A stretch of DNA of 15,152 nucleotides, taken from contig RCAB01000863.1 in assembly GCA_003640385.1 (NCBI GenBank), forward strand, positions 1 through 15,152, read 5' to 3'. The notes under the pieces are model-generated. The model did not search any database. It was not told where the DNA came from and saw nothing but the letters and a program-made list of their open reading frames with translations. Of the stretch, positions 11,501 to 15,152 are shown one piece after another. Position numbers and translations under genes: made by a program. The DNA comes from Setaria digitata (Eukaryota > Nematoda > Chromadorea > Rhabditida > Setariidae). Within the stretch, counting starts at the first letter, position 1. Each line of letters begins with the position of its first letter.

Positions 11501-13318
11501 TACTTCTACTCTATTACACTCATTTTTGTTCACAGCGAGGAATAAATGCTGTTGCTGAGTGGCTAAATGTGTGCGTTGGAATACCTAATCCCAGAGCAAA
11601 TGAAATAGCCGTAATTCTCGAAAACAATGGCTTTGATAGTATCGACCATATGGTATGCTTTAAAAAAAAAAAAAAAAGTGTGGAGATGTATTTAAAAAAA
11701 AAAAATCGTTTTTGAACTCTGCTGTTTGTATTTTCTGAAATTTCACCAGCCCTTATGATTTGCAGCAGTCAACTCTCGATCGCTCTGCTATGCAGGAAAT
11801 CGGATTTGATAAGTCAACACAGCACCAAATCGGCATGTATCTGGAAAATTACCCGAACGTTTGCATTCCAAGTGCAAGTTAGTTTTAAGTTTCCGAAGTT
11901 GATGAACGTTAAATTTAGCATGGGGAAAAGTTAACCCTTGAGATTTTGAATGTATTTCAGACTCATTTACATATGTTTCTGATTGGCTGCATTCACTGGA
12001 CTTGGAGGATTATCTCGGTCATTTTGTAAGTGGTGGACTGACGTCGATGTTGATCGTTTTTGCAGTTGACTCAACACGGAAACATTTGAAAGTAAATGAC
12101 TTTCTCACTATAAAATTTTAAAGGTACATTTGCTTCTATTCTATCTCTCCTCCTTTATAATGAAGTTTTCAGATTCTTGGTATCACAAAACTTGGTCATC
12201 AAAAGCGAATTTTAAACTCCTTGAAGAAAGCGAAGGAAGAGAGACGTCAAAGAGCAGCAGAACGAGCCGCAGCAGCGCAGGAAGATGAAACAGACAGTGG
12301 ACAGGAGAGCAGGTGGTTTCTTCTTAGCTTTATGGTTTTTAAGCCTTTTCTTATTTTGTGGACAAGTTTGTCCTTAATAAAATGAGTTCAACCGAGAAAG
12401 TTTAGGAGCACAGTGCAATCGTCATCCAGTACCCAGATGCCATACTCAGTGATTGTTGGGGGACGTCAAACTGAATGGCAGCATTCATCTAGTACACTGA
12501 TTGAGAGTTGTGTCTCATATTCTGCGCATTATTTGGGATCAATGGAAATATCAAATGTTGAAGAAACAGAGGATTCTCGAAGAGCTATGATCAAGTTGAA
12601 AGTAATACTTCCTGTTATAATTATTTTTCCCATTCATATGGTTTTTTTTTTCTCTCAAATCTGTTCATTCACTTTTCATCACTCAATTTTTTTTTCTTGT
12701 GGAAGTGCATTTTTTCCAGAGAGGTATCCGCGAAATAGCTAAAGTCCCGCATGTCTTGTTGGAAATCTCAGTATCGGGCGTTCGAGTGCTTGATGCTATC
12801 ACAAAGGTTTTTGATTTATCGAACTCTGGATTTCTTAAACAATGCTTTTTTAAAAAGAAATGGTGATTGGCCTTGAACATATTTACAGGAATAATTCGTA
12901 TAGTTTTTTTTTTTTTTTTTTTTTTTTTTCCAGCAACTTACTGTCGAACATGATATAGCACAAATACAAATAGTCTGTCAGGATGAAAGAGATCTGAATT
13001 GTTTCGCATACATATCACAAGATGGCGATCGTCATTTCTGTCATGTATTTTGCGTCTTAACTGCCGTAAGTTAAGCTCTTACTATTATCGGCTTTGTGTA
13101 AAATTTTAACATGACCAGGTTAAAGCTCATTTCAAGGTATTATATAAAAAAGCCATCTTTCGTTTCTTGTGGTAAATCCCATGTAATCTGGGAAATTTTT
13201 ATAGGATGTAGCAACTGAAATAATCATAACATTGGGGCAAGCGTTCGAAGTGTGCTATAAAATTGCCAACAATACCTGTGATAATGCTGAGCCAGTTCCC
13301 ACGAGACCCATCGTGTAA
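5563..13318 (+). CDS. ANKS1: ANKS1/Odin/AIDA-1-like adaptor: ankyrin repeats, two SAM domains, PTB domain
   Basis: Likely a non-enzymatic scaffold; vertebrate relatives act downstream of receptor tyrosine kinases or at synapses. Exons: 5563-5595, 5762-5853, 6022-6130, 6215-6325, 6399-6512, 6615-6737, 6815-7034, 7123-7263, 7349-7492, 7596-7693, 7771-7871, 8000-8157, 8389-8556, 8755-8868, 8957-9160, 9334-9491, 9715-9813, 9888-10025, 10106-10196, 10275-10395, 10474-10556, 10661-10800, 10965-11156, 11536-11652, 11766-11877, 11961-12091, 12173-12312, 12406-12601, 12720-12806, 12934-13065, 13205-13318. All phases close, giving 1326 residues. The start fits the family: Met-Gly-x-Lys-Glu shortly before a Glu-Leu-x-Glu-Ala helix. 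The domain order and segments such as LHLAAWNGH, LGHQKRIL and ITLGQAFEV match ANKS1. The tail ends in EPVPTRPIV, near where vertebrate proteins have a similar Pro-Val-Pro motif. Least certain are exon 1's donor, exon 8755-8868, and the donors at 9160 (9154 is also in phase) and 9491. Family identity is strong; the linker is provisional. Confidence 0.88.
5602..5761 (+). other. Possible alternative first exon with a hydrophobic N-terminus
   Basis: Inside intron 1 lies a strong TTTCAG acceptor (5607-5612), followed 29 bases later by an ATG at 5642. That ATG is open and in frame for 40 codons straight into exon 2, with no further splicing needed. If a spliced leader were added at 5612, the protein would begin with a different segment (MGLQMTSVND...) containing a mostly hydrophobic stretch before ELFEAVRR. 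The family-like start at 5563 is better supported, so this is only a candidate isoform. Confidence 0.25.
6086..7220 (+). other. Ankyrin-repeat domain (residues about 64-300)
   Basis: Six clear repeats, each with the T/S/P-x-L-H/D-x-A-A core: GYTVLHLAALLGH (from residue 64), GCLPIHLAAWNGH (98), ESPLHLSAQHGH (133), ETALDVAARLGK (166), YPLHAAARHGH (215) and GSALHVAALFGK (246). A degenerate seventh, GRTVLETLAEH, starts near 278. Repeats are split across six exons, four of which (6215-6737 and the preceding one) join in phase 0 inside repeats. Ankyrin stacks bind protein partners; in ANKS1A they have been linked to trafficking of receptor kinases. A longer, less repeat-like segment (residues 195-212) separates repeats 4 and 5. 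Confidence 0.93.
7310..7329. repeat. TA repeat at the end of intron 8
   Basis: Ten TA units run directly into TAG at 7328-7330, just before exon 9. They fall where the polypyrimidine tract is expected. The acceptor I use (TTTTACAG, ending 7348) is 18 bases further on; the TAG itself could serve as an in-frame alternative. Confidence 0.9.
8455..8548 (+). other. Cluster of Tyr-Asp-Asn motifs in the linker
   Basis: Within one 168-bp exon the protein reads DPYDNV (Y506), LVYDNI (Y521) and LVYDNA (Y531), preceded by a related YDAW (Y495). The last two form a near-tandem copy, LLVYDN plus two or three residues. Acidic residue after Tyr is typical of tyrosine-kinase sites, and pY-x-N is the classical GRB2-type SH2 ligand pattern, although here N is at +2 of Tyr as required. 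Vertebrate ANKS1 proteins also have tyrosine motifs in their linkers. Docking is inferred, not shown. Confidence 0.6.
8651..8686 (+). other. Candidate 36-bp cassette exon
   Basis: Preceded by a pyrimidine-rich acceptor ending AATACAG (8650) and followed by a perfect GTAAGT donor (8687). Length 36 keeps phase 1 on both sides, so inclusion adds twelve residues (VYLKEKCIYFYY when joined to the preceding exon) without changing frame. The Tyr-rich composition fits poorly with the neighbouring hydrophilic linker, so it may be a decoy exon. It is left out of the main model. Confidence 0.3.
8755..8868 (+). other. Linker exon with a non-AG acceptor
   Basis: An open frame with linker-like composition (ends SDGTQTMPP) and a usable GTGAGA donor at 8869. 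The downstream phase is fixed by the exon at 8957. Every AG upstream in or near this frame leaves the wrong phase; the only phase-compatible pyrimidine tract ends in TTTTCGG (8748-8754). One base change would make it TTTTCAG. The exon is 114 bp with phase 1 at both ends, so skipping it joins 8556 to 8957 in frame. Inclusion in the mature mRNA is uncertain. Confidence 0.45.
10965..11156 (+). other. Conserved pre-SAM segment
   Basis: Together with the end of the previous exon this reads IEWKKISEIMESFGGAI, which resembles the segment of vertebrate ANKS1 proteins that precedes SAM1 (a Trp-x-x-Ile/Glu-rich helix followed by a Ser-Ile/Phe-Gly-x-Gly turn). It is followed by a basic stretch (KRRSFGRDTNKKFKP). 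The donor must be CCG-GTCAGT at 11157: the nearby stronger-looking GTAAGA at 11161 would put the next exon out of frame. Confidence 0.7.
11548..11852 (+). other. SAM domain 1 (residues about 989-1052)
   Basis: Two exons encode AVAEWLNVCVG...NGFDSIDHM and STLDRSAMQEIGF...IGMYLENYP. These match the SAM pattern: a Trp-Leu first helix, an Asn-Gly-Phe-Asp turn, an x-Asp-Leu/Met-x-x-Ile-Gly segment and a final amphipathic helix. An insertion (GIPNPRAN) makes the first loop slightly longer than in vertebrate ANKS1. SAM domains mediate homo- or hetero-oligomerisation; the tandem ANKS1 pair binds SAM partners such as EphA receptors in vertebrates. Confidence 0.88.
11975..12223 (+). other. SAM domain 2 (residues about 1066-1121)
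   Basis: Two exons joined at 12091/12173 encode VSDWLHSLDLEDYLGHF... and ILGITKLGHQKRILNSL. This is the standard SAM pattern with the closing Leu-Gly-His-x-Lys-Arg-Ile-Leu helix. In vertebrate AIDA-1 the equivalent His-Arg-Lys-Arg is a nuclear localisation signal at the SAM-SAM interface; here it is His-Gln-Lys-Arg. A highly charged Lys/Arg/Glu/Ala stretch (KKAKEERRQRAAERAAAAQE) follows directly, probably a helix linking to the PTB domain. Confidence 0.88.
12476..13267 (+). other. PTB (phosphotyrosine-binding) domain (residues about 1175-1310)
   Basis: Four exons encode a typical PTB series: a first strand and YLGSMEI turn, a helix after DSRRAMIKLK, strands VLLEISVSGVRVLD, a central QIQIVCQDERDLNCFAYIS segment, HFCHVFCVLTA, and the C-terminal helix EIIITLGQAFEVCYKIA. 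This family binds NPxY-type peptides, with or without phosphotyrosine; in ANKS1A it recruits receptor kinases. The intron before the third PTB exon ends in 26 Ts. The protein stops 16 residues after the fold, much sooner than vertebrate ANKS1A. Confidence 0.92.
12904..12929. repeat. 26-base T homopolymer forming the polypyrimidine tract of intron 30
   Basis: An unbroken run of T ends in CCAG directly before the PTB exon at 12934, so the homopolymer serves as the acceptor's pyrimidine tract. Homopolymers of this length are usually unstable and hard to sequence, so the stated length may be inexact. Confidence 0.9.
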
Positions 13319-15152
13319 TACAATTAATAGTTCATGGTACTCAAAAACATAAACGATACTTCTATATTTGACTCTCATACAAACAACTGCACTTTGACGG
13401 GGTTAAATTTAGGATCGAAGTGGAAACCCGCTGTTGTTATGTTAAGCATTTTTATAGGAACACGGGTTTCTCCAAAGTTGTGTGGAACAGAAGTTTCAGA
13501 ATACTTGGCGTTACTTAATTTATATGATAATGATTTTAGGTTCACAAATTTTTTTCTTCAATTTTTTTCTTGTGAGAATGAAATGTAAATAAGGAATTTT
13601 CGCTTTAAATTGTGTGATCTAAAATTTTGCCACTTATGGAAAAGCGAGACTTGGTATTGAACAGCAAAAAAGGCACCAATCTCCAAGGAGTAAATGAAGC
13701 TGGTGCAAACTATACTTAGTTTTTCCAGTGCATTGCTTTCATTTTTAAAATTTGACCAGTATTTTATTTATATTTATCAAGCTCGTCTATCACTAAACAG
13801 ATTGTGATAAACTAGATTCTTATGTTTCTCTTTTATATAACCAGTGCTGTACAGGAAATGTTTTGAAGAATCCATGAACTAATAGAAATGCTGAAATGAC
13901 AAGGAGTTAACCCACTACCATACAATTTTACTGCCCTTTTTCCTATTTCGGTTGTAATAGTTTAATTGTTTGTTTCTATTTATGTTAATTCCTAATGTAT
14001 TATTTTTATTTTTTTGCATCAATTTCCAATTGAACTCACAAGTAGTGTAATAGCATAATTTTGTTGGAATAGAATGTGTGCCATGTAGACATTAATCAAA
14101 TATTTTATCATTTATATGATATGATTGAAATAGATGAAATTTCGCATTGTCGTAACAGCTATACTCCTCATTCTCGATTCGGTTACATCCAAATTCTGAC
14201 CGCCACTTCTGCTGTCCTGTTTTTTTTTTTTTAACGTTCTGTTTTCATTCAGTGTCTTCTATACACGTTTCTTAACACCGTTAGTATTTTCAGGTAAAAG
14301 ACGTAATTTTTTTCTTGCAGCAGGTGTTTGATAAAGAGCTATTGTCTGACTAGAATTTACTTCCTTCTACAGCAGTTCCAACTTCTTCCACGTTTTGTTG
14401 ATGTATATGTCTTTTGCTGTTTTTTTCTCATTCTAGAAATATCCCTTGTGATATCGTTGATTTACTGATTTATCTTGAAAGTTGGTGAATGGGAACCGGT
14501 AAGATACTTCTAGCTCATTTCTTTTTTTTTTATCTATTTTTTATGTTTCCTTTTATACTTTCTGATCGTATGTCGAATTATTAACGAATTGATGTGGACA
14601 TAAATGATACGTTACTTTTAAAAAAAGCTCGTATTTTTGAGATTCCAAGAAGTAGGCTTCAATTTTTTTTTCAAATATCGTCGTAGGCTTACACCTACTG
14701 TTATAAACGAAGAACATTTATCTTATATTCAGTGGCAATGAGTATAATGTAAATTCGAAAAAAGAAACACGGATAGAGTATGTAAATAATTAAAGTACTA
14801 AGGAGTCCAGCAGAAGTGAAAGAGGTGAAAATTCAGAATAATGAATCATCAGAAAAGAGGTCAGCTACAGTTGATTTGTAAAATGACTGAAGTAATTTAT
14901 GGAGTTCCTGAGGTATTTCCTGAGTTCCCTTCTTACATTATGGCGTAAACGTGTAATGAATATCTTTAGTTGGATATTTTTAACTAACACCGATAGTCAG
15001 ACGTCACGCGATTAGCATTACCCTGGTGCTGTTTCCGTTTGTTTAAGCATCATAAGATTAAATATATGAACATACATTGCAAAAGGCTATAGCGAGAAAT
15101 GACTTTAACAAATAGCTAAATATAAAAAGCGTACGCTTTCCGATGACTTAGA
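13319..15152. other. 3' UTR and downstream intergenic sequence
   Basis: AT-rich sequence after the TAA stop with no recognised gene. I see no exact AATAAA on the + strand after the stop. Variant hexamers occur, the nearest being AATAAG (13588-13593) and GATAAA near 13804; nematode genes often use such variants, so the mRNA may end shortly after one of them. A frame at 13334-13588 and one near 14783-14880 are open but show no domain or splice support. Confidence 0.5.

Noticed and set aside
13334..13588. 84-codon frame just after the stop codon
   Set aside because: It lies in the expected 3' UTR, has no domain and no acceptor linking it to the gene.
14783..14880. Short polar frame ending EKRSATVDL
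   Set aside because: About 32 codons, with a stop just upstream and no good acceptor; it may be chance, though its composition looks coding.

Overview
The window looks like nuclear DNA from a small, intron-dense, AT-rich eukaryotic genome, most likely a nematode. The supporting signs are many short introns, repeated acceptors of the type TTTTCAG or TTTCAG, and short exons. A filarial or similar parasitic worm would fit, but nothing in the window fixes the species. There are no bacterial-style genes, operons, CRISPR arrays or recognisable transposon proteins.

One gene is clearly supported, on the + strand from 5563 to 13318. I rebuilt it exon by exon from reading frame, splice signals and family resemblance. 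It is an ANKS1-family adaptor (ANKS1A/Odin and ANKS1B/AIDA-1 in vertebrates). From the N-terminus it has six ankyrin repeats plus a degenerate seventh, a long low-complexity linker, two adjacent SAM domains and a C-terminal PTB domain, and it stops shortly after the PTB fold. My model has 31 coding exons and 1326 residues; all exon phases match. The less certain points are exon 1 (GC-AG or GT-AG intron), an exon at 8755-8868 with a faulty acceptor, a possible 36-bp cassette exon, and the join near 9491/9715.

Layout: 1-5562 is upstream sequence without a supportable gene. It holds a TA repeat with an unresolved base, a 58-bp imperfect inverted repeat, a CA microsatellite and a somewhat less AT-rich patch around 3880-4360. 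5563-7263 encodes the N-terminus and ankyrin block. 7349-10800 encodes the linker, including a cluster of Tyr-Asp-Asn motifs. 10965-11156 is a conserved pre-SAM exon. 11536-12312 carries the SAM pair and a charged tail, and 12406-13318 the PTB domain and stop. 13319-15152 is 3' UTR and intergenic sequence.

I see no new multi-gene system. The points worth a second look are in the splicing architecture: an exon one base away from a perfect acceptor and skippable in frame, paired acceptors around an 8-bp direct repeat, competing start arrangements, a NAGNAG acceptor inside SAM1, and tandem donor or acceptor sites that keep frame. The Tyr-Asp-Asn cluster is a candidate phosphotyrosine docking site.
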